Shown here: positions 19,205-28,104 of the stretch, in pieces | How positions within the stretch are numbered: position 1 is the first letter of the stretch | How the letters are laid out: each line of letters begins with the position of its first letter | NCBI GenBank assembly: GCA_035555435.1 | Contig: DATMGN010000007.1 | Coordinates: 1 to 51,636 of the forward strand | Source of the DNA: 73-13 sp035555435 | Lineage (GTDB): Bacteria > Actinomycetota > Actinomycetes > Actinomycetales > Microbacteriaceae | Length of the DNA: 51,636 nucleotides | Direction of reading: 5' to 3' | Made by a program: the position numbers and the translations under genes | Notes under the pieces: model-generated | Database searches by the model: none | The model's input: only the letters and a program-made list of their open reading frames with translations | What the model was told of the DNA's origin: nothing

Positions 19205-20509
19205 TCACGTGAGGCTCGTCGGCGGCACGAAGACCGGCTCGGTCGGGTCGTTGCGCAGCTCGAGCGGCCGCGTCTGCGAGAACTCGGTGAGCAGATCCAG
19301 CTCGCCGTTGATGACGACGGAGAGTCGCCGGATGCCCTCGCGGATGAACTCGGGCGTGGGGTAGCAGAATGACAGCCGCATGTGCGAGCGCCCGCCGCCG
19401 TCGGCGTAGAACGCCGTGCCGGGCGTGTAGGCGACGAGCTCCTTCACGGCGCGCGGGAGCATCGCCTTCGAGTCGAGGTGATCCGGCAGGGTGACCCAGA
19501 CGTAGAAGCCGCCGTCGGGATGCGTCCAGCTCAGGTCCGGCAGGTAGTCGTCGAGGGCTGCGAGCATCGCGTCACGGCGTGCTCGATAGACGCCTCGGAA
19601 CGTGTCGATCTGGCCCTGCCAGTCGGCCGACGACAGGTACTCGCTGATGACGTACTGCGAGAACGAGGAGGGCGAGAGGATCGCCGCTTCGTTGGCGAGG
19701 ATGAGCTTCTCGCGGATCGCGTGCGGCGCGAGCGCCCAGCCGACGCGGAAGCCGGGGGCGAGCGTCTTGGAGAAGGTGCCGAGGTAGATGACCCCGTCCT
19801 CCTCGACGGAGCGCATCGCGTGCGGCGCGGGGCGGTCGAACCACAGCAGCCCGTACGGGTTGTCCTCGAGCACGAGGATGCCCTCGGATCGGCAGATCTC
19901 GAGGATCTCGGTGCGGCGGTCCCAGGGCAGGGTGACGCCGGACGGGTTCCCGAAGGACGGCACCGTGTAGAGGAACTTGATCCGCTTGCCCTCGGCGCGC
20001 AGCGACCGGATCCGCTCGCGCAGCGCCTCCGGGACGATGCCCCGTTCGTCGGTGATGACGTGCTGCACGTCCGCCTGGAACGAGCGGAACACCACGAGCG
20101 CGGTGACGTACGTCGGCGCCTCGGCGAGGACGACGTCACCCGCGTCGATGAAGAGCTTCGTGACGAGCTCGAGCGCGTGCTGCGAGCCGGTCGTGACGAC
20201 CAGGTCGTCGACCGACGCGCGGATGCCCTCGAGTGCCATGACTTCGAGGATCTGCTCGCGCAGCTGCGGGAGGCCCTGGCCGGACCCGTACTGCATCGCC
20301 TGCGCCCCGTAGTCGTTCAGAACGCGATCGAGCGCCCCCTGCACGAGCTCCTTCGGGAGGGCCGAGACGTAGGGCATGCCGCCCGCGAGGCTCACGACTT
20401 CGGGGCGCGACGCGACGGCGAAGAGTGCTCGGACCTCGGAGGCGGCCAGGCCCGCGGAGCGCGCGGCGTAGCTGTCGTACCAGGGGTCGAGGTTCGTACC
20501 CGTCGTCAT
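19205..20509 (-). CDS. PLP-dependent aminotransferase (2-aminoadipate/LysN-like, class I/II)
   Basis: A 434-residue fold-type I aminotransferase. The Schiff-base lysine is in GTFSKTLAPGFRVGW, and GSQHALELVTKLF and ILEDNPYG are the usual cofactor contacts. The family resembles the catalytic domain of MocR regulators and 2-aminoadipate aminotransferases, but no DNA-binding domain is present. It precedes the D-Ala ligase gene. The ATG at 20509 follows a possible -10 box TAAGCT eight bases upstream. Confidence 0.85.
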   Translation of the reverse strand: MTTGTNLDPWYDSYAARSAGLAASEVRALFAVASRPEVVSLAGGMPYVSALPKELVQGALDRVLNDYGAQAMQYGSGQGLPQLREQILEVMALEGIRASVDDLVVTTGSQHALELVTKLFIDAGDVVLAEAPTYVTALVVFRSFQADVQHVITDERGIVPEALRERIRSLRAEGKRIKFLYTVPSFGNPSGVTLPWDRRTEILEICRSEGILVLEDNPYGLLWFDRPAPHAMRSVEEDGVIYLGTFSKTLAPGFRVGWALAPHAIREKLILANEAAILSPSSFSQYVISEYLSSADWQGQIDTFRGVYRARRDAMLAALDDYLPDLSWTHPDGGFYVWVTLPDHLDSKAMLPRAVKELVAYTPGTAFYADGGGRSHMRLSFCYPTPEFIREGIRRLSVVINGELDLLTEFSQTRPLELRNDPTEPVFVPPTSLT

Positions 20510-20517
20510 GACGGATC

Positions 20518-20523
20518 AGCTTA
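20518..20523 (-). promoter_or_regulatory. Candidate -10 box of the aminotransferase gene
   Basis: On the minus strand TAAGCT lies 8 bases before the ATG. That is close to the TANNNT plus 6-7 bases spacing seen at eight other starts here, so the mRNA may have almost no leader. Confidence 0.45.
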
Positions 20524-20534
20524 GCGGCGGGGCC

Positions 20535-20858
20535 TCACAGGAACTCGGCGAGCTCCGCCTCGAGCGCGGGCTTCGGACGGGCCCCGACGATCTCCTTGAC
20601 CTCCTGCCCGCCGCGGAAGACCTTCATCGCGGGGATGCCGGTGATGCCGTACTTCATCGTCGTCTCGGGGTTCTCGTCGACGTTGAGCTTGACGATGCGG
20701 ATCTTGCCGGCGTGCTCCTCGGCGATCTGGTCGAGGATCGGCGAGACGGCGCGGCATGGCCCGCACCACTCGGCCCAGAAGTCGACGAGGACGGTGTCGG
20801 AGGCGCCGAGGACTTCGGCGTCGAAGCTCGCGTCGGTGACGGCGGCGGCGTTGCTCAT
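20535..20858 (-). CDS. trxA: Thioredoxin
   Basis: A 107-residue thioredoxin with the active site WCGPC in DFWAEWCGPCRAV near residue 30 and the cis-proline loop in GITGIPAMKVF. It reduces disulfides in the cytoplasm and is itself reduced by the TrxB encoded just upstream. The 114-base gap to trxB is filled by family A repeats. Confidence 0.96.
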   Translation of the reverse strand: MSNAAAVTDASFDAEVLGASDTVLVDFWAEWCGPCRAVSPILDQIAEEHAGKIRIVKLNVDENPETTMKYGITGIPAMKVFRGGQEVKEIVGARPKPALEAELAEFL

Positions 20859-20876
20859 GGGGGCTCCTGTCTGGTT

Positions 20877-20944
20877 GGTCTCGATACGGCCTTCGGCCTA
20901 CTCGACCCGCGGGTCTGACGATACGGCGTGCGGCCTACTCGACC
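20877..20944. repeat. Two tandem family A repeats between trxB and trxA
   Basis: The first copy (20877-20907) runs from GGTCTCGATACGG to CTACTCGACC with an inner GGCC-TTC-GGCC hairpin. The second ends with the same GCCTACTCGACC at 20944, and a third partial end (CCGACCCGCGG) follows. Tandem copies are also seen in gyrA and after the helicase gene. Confidence 0.8.
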
Positions 20945-20972
20945 CGCGGTTCGTGCTGGCCGACCCGCGGGG

Positions 20973-21905
20973 CTAGCCCGCGAGGGAGGCGAGGTAGTGC
21001 TCGACGTCGATCGCCGCGACCGTCCCGGAGGCCGCGGCGGTCACCGCCTGGCGGTAAGTGGGGTCCACGACGTCGCCCGCGGCGAAGAAGCCGGGGACGG
21101 AGGTGCGCGAGGACCGGCCGTCGACGGCGATCGTGCCGGCGGGGGTCAGCTCGACCTTGCCGTGCACGAGGTGGGTGCGGGGGTCGGCACCGATCGCGAT
21201 GAACAGGCCCGTGACCTGCAGGTCCGACTCCTCGCCCGTCACGGTGTCGCGCAACCGCAGCGAGCTCACGGAGGCGTCGCCGCCGATCCCGATGACCTCG
21301 GTGTTCATGATGAACTCGATCTTCGGGTCGCGCTTGGCGCGCTCGAGCATGACCGCGGACGCGCGGAACGACTCGGAGCGGTGGATGAGGTAGACCTTGT
21401 CGGCGAACTTCGTGAGGAAGGTCGCCTCCTCCATCGCCGAGTCGCCGCCGCCGATGACGGCGATGACCTGCTCGCGGAAGAAGAATCCGTCACAGGTCGC
21501 GCACCACGAGATGCCGTGCCCCGACAGGCGCTCCTCGTCCGGGAGTCCGAGCTTGCGGTACGCGGAGCCGGTGGCGAAGATGACCGTCTCGGCCTCGAGC
21601 ACACTGCCGTCGCCGAGCGTGACCCGCTTGATGGGGCCGTCGATGTCGATCGCCGTGACGTCGTCGTACACGACCTTCGTGCCGAACTTTTCGGCCTGCT
21701 CGCGCATCTCCTCCATGAGGTCCGGCCCCATGATCCCCTTGGGGAAGCCGGGGAAGTTCTCCACGTCGGTCGTCTTCGTGAGCTCGCCGCCCGGTTCGAC
21801 CGACGACGCGACGAGCACGGGCTCGAGGTTCGCGCGCGCGGTGTAGATCCCCGCGGTGTAGCCCGCGGGGCCGCTGCCGATGATGACGACCTTGTGGACT
21901 GCCAT
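20973..21905 (-). CDS. trxB: Thioredoxin reductase (NADPH)
   Basis: A 310-residue flavoprotein. It has the FAD motif GSGPAGYTAGIYTARA near the N-terminus, the redox pair in WCATCDGFF, the NADPH motif VIGGGDSAMEEA and the C-terminal FAADVVDP-like box FAAGDVVDPTYRQ. It passes electrons from NADPH to thioredoxin. The ATG at 21905 gives the normal N-terminus MAVHKVVIIGSG; the open frame continues upstream but is not coding there. It lies 59 bases after murJ. Confidence 0.96.
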   Translation of the reverse strand: MAVHKVVIIGSGPAGYTAGIYTARANLEPVLVASSVEPGGELTKTTDVENFPGFPKGIMGPDLMEEMREQAEKFGTKVVYDDVTAIDIDGPIKRVTLGDGSVLEAETVIFATGSAYRKLGLPDEERLSGHGISWCATCDGFFFREQVIAVIGGGDSAMEEATFLTKFADKVYLIHRSESFRASAVMLERAKRDPKIEFIMNTEVIGIGGDASVSSLRLRDTVTGEESDLQVTGLFIAIGADPRTHLVHGKVELTPAGTIAVDGRSSRTSVPGFFAAGDVVDPTYRQAVTAAASGTVAAIDVEHYLASLAG

Positions 21906-21964
21906 GTCTCCCTCAGTTCTCGTCGCGAGCGCGCTCATGCGCCAGAACGCGATGTCGGTCCAGG

Positions 21965-23674
21965 CTATTCCGCCCGGCGGGTGAGCCGGGCGCGGACCGG
22001 CCGCAGGAACGTCATGAGCTCGGGGTTGCGGGTCGCCGCGAGGACCCCGAGGTAGACGAGGAGCATGACGGTCCCCGTGATGAGGATGACGAGCAGGCCG
22101 CCCGCCTGTGGGCCGTCGGGGAAGCCGCCGAATGGCGTTCGGTCGAGCACGCCGTATGCGAGCGCCCAGCCGACCGCTCCGGCGGGCGCCATGGCGGCGG
22201 CGAACCAGCCGAGCCGGCCGAGGATGCGGCCGACGCCGAGCGCTGGGACCTTGCGGCGGATGAGGGCGACGCTGAGGATCGCGTAGACGAGGATCGCCCC
22301 GGCGAGGCAGAGCGCCGCGGTGATCGCGATCATCGTGATCGGGGGGCGGATCACGGCGACGACAATGAGCGCGATGACGTAGAGGCTCACCTGGATGGTC
22401 TGCAGGAAGAAGGGGGTGCGGGTGTCGTCGAGCGCGTACCAGGCGCGCAGCAGGATGCCGGAGACGCTCGCGGGGACGAGGCCGACGAGCGTGCAGGCGA
22501 GCACGGCGGCGAGCGCGGTGCGACCGTCGAGCTCGGACGTGAAGAGTGTCGCGATCCAGGGCGCGGTGATGGCCATCGCGACGGCGAAGAACACCTGGAA
22601 GAGCAGTACCGCGGTGACGGCGTTCGTGAGATCGCGGCCGAGCCCGCCGAGGTCGCCCGCCTGGGCGTCGCGGCTCATACGTGTGAAGTAGGGGACGGCG
22701 ATCGAGATCGTCACGATCGAGTAGGGGAGGATGTAGATCGCCTGCGACAGCGTCATGGCGGCGATCGATGCGCTGCCGGTCGCGAGCGAGAGCACGTTGG
22801 ACTCGAAGATGCCGGCGGCCTGCGACACGAGCGTCGCGCCGAACGTCCAGGCGGCGAGCCGCCCGAAGCGGCCGAGGCCAGCGTCGCGCCAGTGGAAGTC
22901 GGGCCGGATCCTCAGGCCCGCCCGGCGGAACGCGATGACGAGCGCGAGCGACTGGATGACGATCCCGAGCGTCGCGCCTCCCGCGAGCAGCACGATCATG
23001 TCGGGTGTCCAGCCCGTCGCGGGGCGGCTCGCGACCTCGCCGAACGCGACGCGGAAGCTGATGAGCACGGCGGCGAGCACGACGTTGTTGACGACGGGCG
23101 TCCAGGCGTAGGGCCAGAAGCGCCCCTTCGCGTTGAGCACTTCGGAGAGGATCGCGATGACGGCGTAGAAGAAGACCTGCGGCAGGCACCAGTAGGCGAA
23201 GGTGATCGCGAGCTCGAGCTGGCCCGGCGCGAAGCCGCCGTCCGGCCCCGACTGCGCGTAGAGCTGCACGACGAGCGGCGCGGCGACCGTGACCGCGATC
23301 GCGACGACCGCGAAGACGGTCACGCCGAGGGTCACGAGCCGGTTGAGGAAGCGCTGGCCGCCGTCGCCGTCCGCGACGGAGCGCACGATCGCGGGGACGA
23401 TGACGGCGGAGAGGGTGCCGCCGGCGATGATCAGGTAGATGTTGTTCGGCAGCGTGTTGGCGAGGACGAAGGCGTCGGCGCCCTGGCCGACGGCGCCGAT
23501 CGTGTTGTAGAGCAGCAGCGCGTTGACGAAGCCGAGGAGCCGGGACACGAGCGTGCCGCTCGCGACGATGACACCGGATCGGCCGAGCGAACGCGATCCG
23601 GCGGCGTCGACCGAAGTTGTCGGCTTGGTCTCGTCGGACTCCGCGGGGCGGGCCGGGTCGATCGGGTCACTCAT
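21965..23674 (-). CDS. murJ: Lipid II flippase MurJ
   Basis: A 569-residue MOP-superfamily membrane protein with about 14 hydrophobic segments after a polar N-terminus of about 30 residues. It shows the MviN core (ASGTLVSRLLGFVNALLLY; LIIAGGTLSAVIVPAI). It flips lipid II across the membrane for peptidoglycan assembly. It overlaps the DUF6049 gene by eight bases and heads toward trxB-trxA, a gene order conserved in actinobacteria. Confidence 0.93.
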   Translation of the reverse strand: MSDPIDPARPAESDETKPTTSVDAAGSRSLGRSGVIVASGTLVSRLLGFVNALLLYNTIGAVGQGADAFVLANTLPNNIYLIIAGGTLSAVIVPAIVRSVADGDGGQRFLNRLVTLGVTVFAVVAIAVTVAAPLVVQLYAQSGPDGGFAPGQLELAITFAYWCLPQVFFYAVIAILSEVLNAKGRFWPYAWTPVVNNVVLAAVLISFRVAFGEVASRPATGWTPDMIVLLAGGATLGIVIQSLALVIAFRRAGLRIRPDFHWRDAGLGRFGRLAAWTFGATLVSQAAGIFESNVLSLATGSASIAAMTLSQAIYILPYSIVTISIAVPYFTRMSRDAQAGDLGGLGRDLTNAVTAVLLFQVFFAVAMAITAPWIATLFTSELDGRTALAAVLACTLVGLVPASVSGILLRAWYALDDTRTPFFLQTIQVSLYVIALIVVAVIRPPITMIAITAALCLAGAILVYAILSVALIRRKVPALGVGRILGRLGWFAAAMAPAGAVGWALAYGVLDRTPFGGFPDGPQAGGLLVILITGTVMLLVYLGVLAATRNPELMTFLRPVRARLTRRAE

Positions 23675-25184
23675 CGCGTGCTCCCGCGGACCCCGCTGCC
23701 GCCGCCTCCGCGGCGCGCGTGCGACGTACGCGCCGCACGGTCCGGACGATGCCGAGGACGACGATGAGCAGCAGCACCCCGGCCGCGCCCGCCGCGATCG
23801 GCGTCTCCCAGCCGGCCTGCACGTTGATCCGGGCGATCGCGGGTGAGCCGATCGGCGTCCCGTCGACCGCGGTCAGACGCGCGGTGACCGCGACGACGCC
23901 GTTGGAGACCGCGGTCGCGTCGAAGGCGACGGAGGAGCGGGACGCGGCCGCGATGTCGACCGCGACGGGGGTGCCGTCGATGTCGAGGCGCCCGTCGGCG
24001 GCGCGCGCGGTGACGACGACGGTGACGGCGCGGTCGAGGTCGTTGACGATGGAGATCGGGATGCTCGAGCGGTCGGCGAGGAAGAGCGACTCGGACTCCT
24101 CGATCCGTACCCCGGCGCGCAGCGTGCGCGAGGCCTCGACGGCCTCGTCGGCCGCGACCGTCCAGGTGGCGGGGTCGGCGGCCCAGCCGGCGGCGGCGAG
24201 CGCGTAGCTGCGCAGGCGCCGCTCCTCGCGGAAGTCGGCGGCGTCGACCATGATCGCGGCGAACGCCGCGTCGGCCTGCTCCGCGGCGACGACCTGACGG
24301 AACCCCTCGAGCCGCAGCTCCGGCTGTGCGCCCTCGGCGATCGCGACGTCGACCGTCTCCCCCGACAGGCCGCTCAGGCCGACGAGCTCGAGGCCGAGGT
24401 CGCTGTGCAGCGAGTCGAGCACCGCCTCCAGGCCCGCCCAGCCGGCGCCGCTGCGCGCGAGTCCGACGACGATCGAGGCGCGCGCGCCGTCCCCCGTGAT
24501 CGCCTGGCGCAGCGCCCCCAGCGTCGCGGCCGACGGCGCCTCGGCGGCGGCCTGGAGCGCGTCGCTCGCCTCGACGTCGACGACGCGCAGGCCCACGCCG
24601 CCCGCCGCGGCGACGGCGAGGGACGCGTCCTCGACGTCGGCGAGGTCGGTGTCGGCGACGAGGATCCGGCTCGCACCCGCCGCCGAGAACGCCTCGACGT
24701 CGGTCGCCGAGACGGTGCCCGGCGTCGTCCAGACGGTGCCGAGCGCCGGCAGCGGCTCTCCCGCCTGGCGCAGCAGCGTCGGGTCGGCGTCGGCGGTCAG
24801 CAGCAGGAAGCGCTCGTGGGGGAGGCGGTCCAGACGCTGCGCCCACGCGACCGCCTCGGCGGGTGCGTCGGTGCCGAGTGCGTTGATCGAGGCGGCGATG
24901 AGGGGGTCGATCGCGAGCGTCACGCGCTCGCCGGCGACCGCGTCGAGCGTGCGGGCGAGCGCGCCGCCCGTCGCGGTCAGCTCCACGAGCTCCTCCGCCG
25001 GGATGAGGCCGGCGACGCGCGGCGGCGCGAGCACGGGCACCACGATCGCGACCTTCGTGACGGTCGTCGTCTCGCCCGGCACCGCGGCTGACGCGGTCGC
25101 GAACGGGCTCAGCACGAGCGCGACGATCGCGAGCGCTGCGGCGATCGCCCGCGCCGCTCGTCCGTCAGCGCGGGGTGCCGGCAT
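23667..25184 (-). CDS. DUF6049 family secreted, membrane-anchored protein
   Basis: A 505-residue protein with a signal-like N-terminus (hydrophobic stretch at about 12-32 ending in ATASA), a long extracellular region, and a C-terminal transmembrane helix (AAGAAGVLLLIVVLGIV) with a basic tail. The family always sits by murJ in actinobacteria, which suggests a role in cell-envelope assembly, but no function is proven from sequence. The ATG at 25184 is chosen because a TAGACT -10 box lies seven bases upstream; the open frame continues further but has no support. Confidence 0.82.
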   Translation of the reverse strand: MPAPRADGRAARAIAAALAIVALVLSPFATASAAVPGETTTVTKVAIVVPVLAPPRVAGLIPAEELVELTATGGALARTLDAVAGERVTLAIDPLIAASINALGTDAPAEAVAWAQRLDRLPHERFLLLTADADPTLLRQAGEPLPALGTVWTTPGTVSATDVEAFSAAGASRILVADTDLADVEDASLAVAAAGGVGLRVVDVEASDALQAAAEAPSAATLGALRQAITGDGARASIVVGLARSGAGWAGLEAVLDSLHSDLGLELVGLSGLSGETVDVAIAEGAQPELRLEGFRQVVAAEQADAAFAAIMVDAADFREERRLRSYALAAAGWAADPATWTVAADEAVEASRTLRAGVRIEESESLFLADRSSIPISIVNDLDRAVTVVVTARAADGRLDIDGTPVAVDIAAASRSSVAFDATAVSNGVVAVTARLTAVDGTPIGSPAIARINVQAGWETPIAAGAAGVLLLIVVLGIVRTVRRVRRTRAAEAAAAGSAGARDE

Positions 25185-25191
25185 GACGGGC

Positions 25192-25197
25192 AGTCTA
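25192..25197 (-). promoter_or_regulatory. Leaderless-type -10 box for the DUF6049-murJ operon
   Basis: Minus-strand TAGACT followed by seven bases and the ATG at 25184. Transcription starting 6-7 bases after the box would begin at the start codon. Confidence 0.55.
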
Positions 25198-25253
25198 TTT
25201 CTCGCGGCCTGGACCGACGTCCGGCCGCGCCGCCGTCGTGACAGGCTTGAGGC

Positions 25254-26696
25254 GTGGTGAGTGTGGCGGAAGCGATCGAGCGGCTCGGCGCGCTCGCGGC
25301 GGCGGGTCCCCTCGCGCGTCTCGCGACGGCGTTCTCCTCGGCGGGGCACGAGCTCGCGCTCGTCGGCGGCCCCGTGCGCGACGCCTTCCTCGGGCGACCC
25401 ATCACCGACCTCGACCTGACGACCGACGCGCGCCCGGAGCGCACGCTCGAGATCGTCGGGCCGATCGCCGCGACGACGTGGGACGTGGGACGCGAGTTCG
25501 GGACCATCGGCGCGCTCGTCGAGGGCGAGCGGGTCGAGATCACGACGTACCGCGCCGACGCGTATGACGGGGCGACCCGCAAGCCCGTCGTCGCGTTCGG
25601 CGACGAGCTCGAGGGCGACCTGCGCCGCCGGGACTTCGCGGTCAACGCGATGGCGCTGCGGCTGCCGGGACTCGTGCTCGTGGACCCGCACGGCGGCCTC
25701 GACGACCTGCTCGACGGCGTCCTCGACACCCCGAGCGACCCGGACGTGTCCTTCGGCGACGATCCGCTGCGGATGATGCGGGCGGCGCGGTTCGTCGCGC
25801 AGCTCGGCTTCCGGGTGTCGGACCGGGTGGAGGCCGCGATGGGCACCCTCGCACCCAGCCTCGGGATCGTGAGCGCTGAGCGGATCGCGGACGAGCTCGC
25901 GAAGCTGCTGCGCGCCGACGACCCCGTCGCGGGGATCCGGGTGCTCGTCGACACCGGGCTCGCGGAGTTCGTCATCCCCGAGGTGCCCGCGCTGCGGCTC
26001 GAGGCCGACGAGCACGCGCACCACAAGGACGTCTACGAGCACTCGCTCACGGTGCTGCGCCAGGCGATCGAGCTCGAGGCGTCTCGGGAGGTCCCCGGCG
26101 CGCCCGACCTCGTGCTGCGGCTCGCCGCCCTCCTGCACGACATCGGCAAGCCGGCGACGAAGCGCGTCGAAGGCCGCGTGGTGTCCTTCCACCACCACGA
26201 TGTGGTCGGCGCGAAGCTCGCGGCGAAGCGGCTCAAGGCGCTGCGCTTCGACAACGACACGATCGCGTCGGTGAGCCGGCTCATCGAGCTGCACCTGCGC
26301 TTCTTCGGCTACAGCGACCAGGCGTGGACGGACTCCGCGGTCCGCCGCTACGTGCGCGACGCGGGAGACGAGCTCGAGCGGCTGCACATCCTGACCCGCG
26401 CGGACGTCACGACGCGCAACCGCCGCAAGGCCGATCGCCTCGAGTTCGCCTACGACGACCTCGAGGCGCGGATCGCCGAGATCTCGGCCGCCGAGGACCT
26501 CGCGGCGGTGCGGCCCGACCTCGACGGGCAGGACATCATGCGCATCCTCGGTCTGAAGCCCGGGCCCGACGTCGGCGCCGCGTACCGGTTCCTCCTCGAC
26601 CTGCGGCTCGACGAGGGCCCGCTCGGCTCCGAGGAGGCAGAACGCCGGCTCCGGGCCTGGTGGTCGGCGCGGGCTGACGCCCCGCACCCGGGCTGA
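25254..26696 (+). CDS. cca: CCA tRNA nucleotidyltransferase with HD domain
   Basis: A 480-residue class II nucleotidyltransferase that adds or repairs the CCA end of tRNA; both tRNAs in this window lack an encoded CCA. The head domain has LVGGPVRDAFLGRPITDLD (metal-binding DxD) and RRRDFAVNAMAL, and the C-terminal half has an HD hydrolase site LLHDIGKP with HHHDVVG. The start is one of two adjacent GTG codons (25254 or 25257). It diverges from the DUF6049 gene with a 69-base gap. Its last codons and stop lie in the four-box repeat at 26689. Confidence 0.94.
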   Translation: MVSVAEAIERLGALAAAGPLARLATAFSSAGHELALVGGPVRDAFLGRPITDLDLTTDARPERTLEIVGPIAATTWDVGREFGTIGALVEGERVEITTYRADAYDGATRKPVVAFGDELEGDLRRRDFAVNAMALRLPGLVLVDPHGGLDDLLDGVLDTPSDPDVSFGDDPLRMMRAARFVAQLGFRVSDRVEAAMGTLAPSLGIVSAERIADELAKLLRADDPVAGIRVLVDTGLAEFVIPEVPALRLEADEHAHHKDVYEHSLTVLRQAIELEASREVPGAPDLVLRLAALLHDIGKPATKRVEGRVVSFHHHDVVGAKLAAKRLKALRFDNDTIASVSRLIELHLRFFGYSDQAWTDSAVRRYVRDAGDELERLHILTRADVTTRNRRKADRLEFAYDDLEARIAEISAAEDLAAVRPDLDGQDIMRILGLKPGPDVGAAYRFLLDLRLDEGPLGSEEAERRLRAWWSARADAPHPG

Positions 26697-26760
26697 GAAA
26701 TCATGCCCGGGCTGAGTAATCGCGCCCGGTTCCTCAGCCCGAGCGGCAGAACTCAGCCCG
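26689..26760. repeat. Four-box element, copy 2 (72 bp)
   Basis: CGGGCTGAG at 26689-26697 and 26708-26716 (10 bases apart), a 16-base centre, then CTCAGCCCG at 26733-26741 and 26752-26760 (10 bases apart). The nine-base boxes are identical to copy 1 at 18082, while the spacers differ. The TGA stop of cca (26694-26696) is part of the first box. Confidence 0.85.
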
Positions 26761-26814
26761 GAAGTCGCGCCGGCAGCTGGCCGGACGTGGGCCGGGGGCC
26801 GCGGGACGGCGTTC

Positions 26815-26909
26815 TGGTAGTATCGAGGGTCGCCTTCACGGGCGACACGTTCACAACCTCCTGCTCCCGGCACACGGCCGGGGGCCATTAGTCCGAAGGG
26901 GGTGGGTTT
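26815..26909 (+). promoter_or_regulatory. Promoter and structured leader of rpsF-ssb-rpsR-rplI
   Basis: An extended -10 box (TGG then TAGTAT, 26815-26823) is followed by a leader of about 80 nt. The leader can form a stem GTCGCC/GGCGAC near 26828-26844 and a stem CCGGC/GCCGG around ACACG near 26870. It then has CCATTAGTCCGAAGGGGG just before the start. S6:S18-binding leaders in other bacteria carry a CCG motif by a stem; the CCG here is suggestive only. Confidence 0.45.
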
Positions 26910-27293
26910 GTGACGCACCAGTACGAACTCATGGTCATTCTTGACCCCGAGCTCGATGAGCGCACCGTCGCTCCGAGCCTCGACAAGTTCCTCAACGTCA
27001 TCCGCGCCGAGGGTGGCACCGTCGACTCGGTCGACATCTGGGGACGCCGTCGGCTCGCCTACGAGATCGCGAAGAAGACCGAGGGCATCTACGCCGTCGT
27101 CGACTTCACCTCGACGCCCGCGGCCTCGATCGAGCTCGACCGCCAACTGGGCCTCAACGAGGCCGTGCTGCGCACCAAGGTGCTGCGCAAGGAGCACGCC
27201 GTCGCCGTCGCGTCGCACGCGAAGGCGACCGTCGCCAAGCGCGAGGCCAAGGCCGCCGCGAAGGCGAGCGCGGCCGCAGTCGCCGCGGAGTGA
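26910..27293 (+). CDS. rpsF: 30S ribosomal protein S6
   Basis: A 127-residue S6 protein (YELMVILDPELDERTV, then IWGRRRLAYEIAKKTEGIYAV) with an alanine/lysine-rich C-terminal extension of about 30 residues. S6 pairs with S18 in the platform of the small subunit. It starts with GTG at 26910 after a GAAGGGGG ribosome-binding site and is first in the rpsF-ssb-rpsR-rplI operon. Confidence 0.96.
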   Translation: MTHQYELMVILDPELDERTVAPSLDKFLNVIRAEGGTVDSVDIWGRRRLAYEIAKKTEGIYAVVDFTSTPAASIELDRQLGLNEAVLRTKVLRKEHAVAVASHAKATVAKREAKAAAKASAAAVAAE

Positions 27294-27296
27294 GCC

Positions 27297-27785
27297 ATGC
27301 CTGACACGATCATCACCGTCGTGGGAAACCTCACGGCCGACCCCGAGCTGCGGTACACGCAGTCGGGTCTCGCCGTCGCGAACTTCACGATCGCGTCCAC
27401 GCCCCGCACGTTCGACCGCGCGTCGAACGAGTGGAAGGACGGCGAGGCGCTCTTCCTGCGCGCCTCGTGCTGGCGCGAGTTCGCGGAGCATGTCGCGGGC
27501 AGCCTGACGAAGGGGAGCCGCGTCATCGCGACCGGCAAGCTCAAGTCGCGCTCCTACGAGACCCGCGAGGGCGAGAAGCGCACCTCGATCGAGCTCGAGG
27601 TCGACGAGATCGGCCCCTCGCTGCGCTACGCCACGGCCGCGGTCACCCGCGCCGCGGGCGGCCAGGGCGGCGGCGGACAGGGCTCCCGGGCCCAGGTCGA
27701 CGAGCCCTGGGGCACGCCGTCCGCATCGTCCGGCGGGGACGCGTGGAACGCGCCCGGCGCCTACACGGACGACACCCCGTTCTGA
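27297..27785 (+). CDS. ssb: Single-stranded DNA-binding protein
   Basis: A 162-residue SSB: an OB fold in about residues 1-110 (TIITVVGNLTADPELRYTQSG at the start), a glycine-rich linker (GGQGGGGQGS) and the acidic partner-binding tip DDTPF. It coats single-stranded DNA in replication and repair. Three bases separate it from rpsF. Confidence 0.96.
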   Translation: MPDTIITVVGNLTADPELRYTQSGLAVANFTIASTPRTFDRASNEWKDGEALFLRASCWREFAEHVAGSLTKGSRVIATGKLKSRSYETREGEKRTSIELEVDEIGPSLRYATAAVTRAAGGQGGGGQGSRAQVDEPWGTPSASSGGDAWNAPGAYTDDTPF

Positions 27786-27826
27786 TCCACATCACATCAA
27801 CGACTTAGACGTAAGGACAACTCACC

Positions 27827-28090
27827 ATGGCTGGAAAGAGCAGCGGCGGCGACCGCCGCAAGCCGCGCAAGGGCAAGGACGGCAAGAACGCCGCCCCGCC
27901 GAAGTCGATCACGGTCGGCGTCATCGACTACAAGGACGTCGCGACGCTCCGCAAGTTCATCTCCGAGCGCGGCAAGATCCGCGCCCGCCGGATCACCGGC
28001 GTTTCTGTCCAGGAGCAGCGCCTCATCGCCACGGCCGTCAAGAACGCCCGTGAGATGGCGCTCCTCCCCTACGCCGGCGCCGGCCGCTGA
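27827..28090 (+). CDS. rpsR: 30S ribosomal protein S18
   Basis: An 87-residue basic S18 with the core YKDVATLRKFISERGKIRAR and RRITGVSVQEQRLIATAVKN. It has a Lys/Arg/Gly-rich N-terminus of about 25 residues. No cysteine is present, so it is the zinc-independent form. It is followed after 14 bases by rplI. Confidence 0.96.
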   Translation: MAGKSSGGDRRKPRKGKDGKNAAPPKSITVGVIDYKDVATLRKFISERGKIRARRITGVSVQEQRLIATAVKNAREMALLPYAGAGR

Positions 28091-28104
28091 TCGGGGACTG
28101 ACAC

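Noticed and set aside
21906..23189. Upstream extension of trxB
   Set aside because: It overlaps murJ in another frame and is Arg/His/Pro-rich; TrxB starts normally at 21905.
25185..27491. Upstream extension of the DUF6049 frame to 1274 codons
   Set aside because: The extension is antisense to cca and rpsF; the signal-like N-terminus and the -10 box place the start at 25184.
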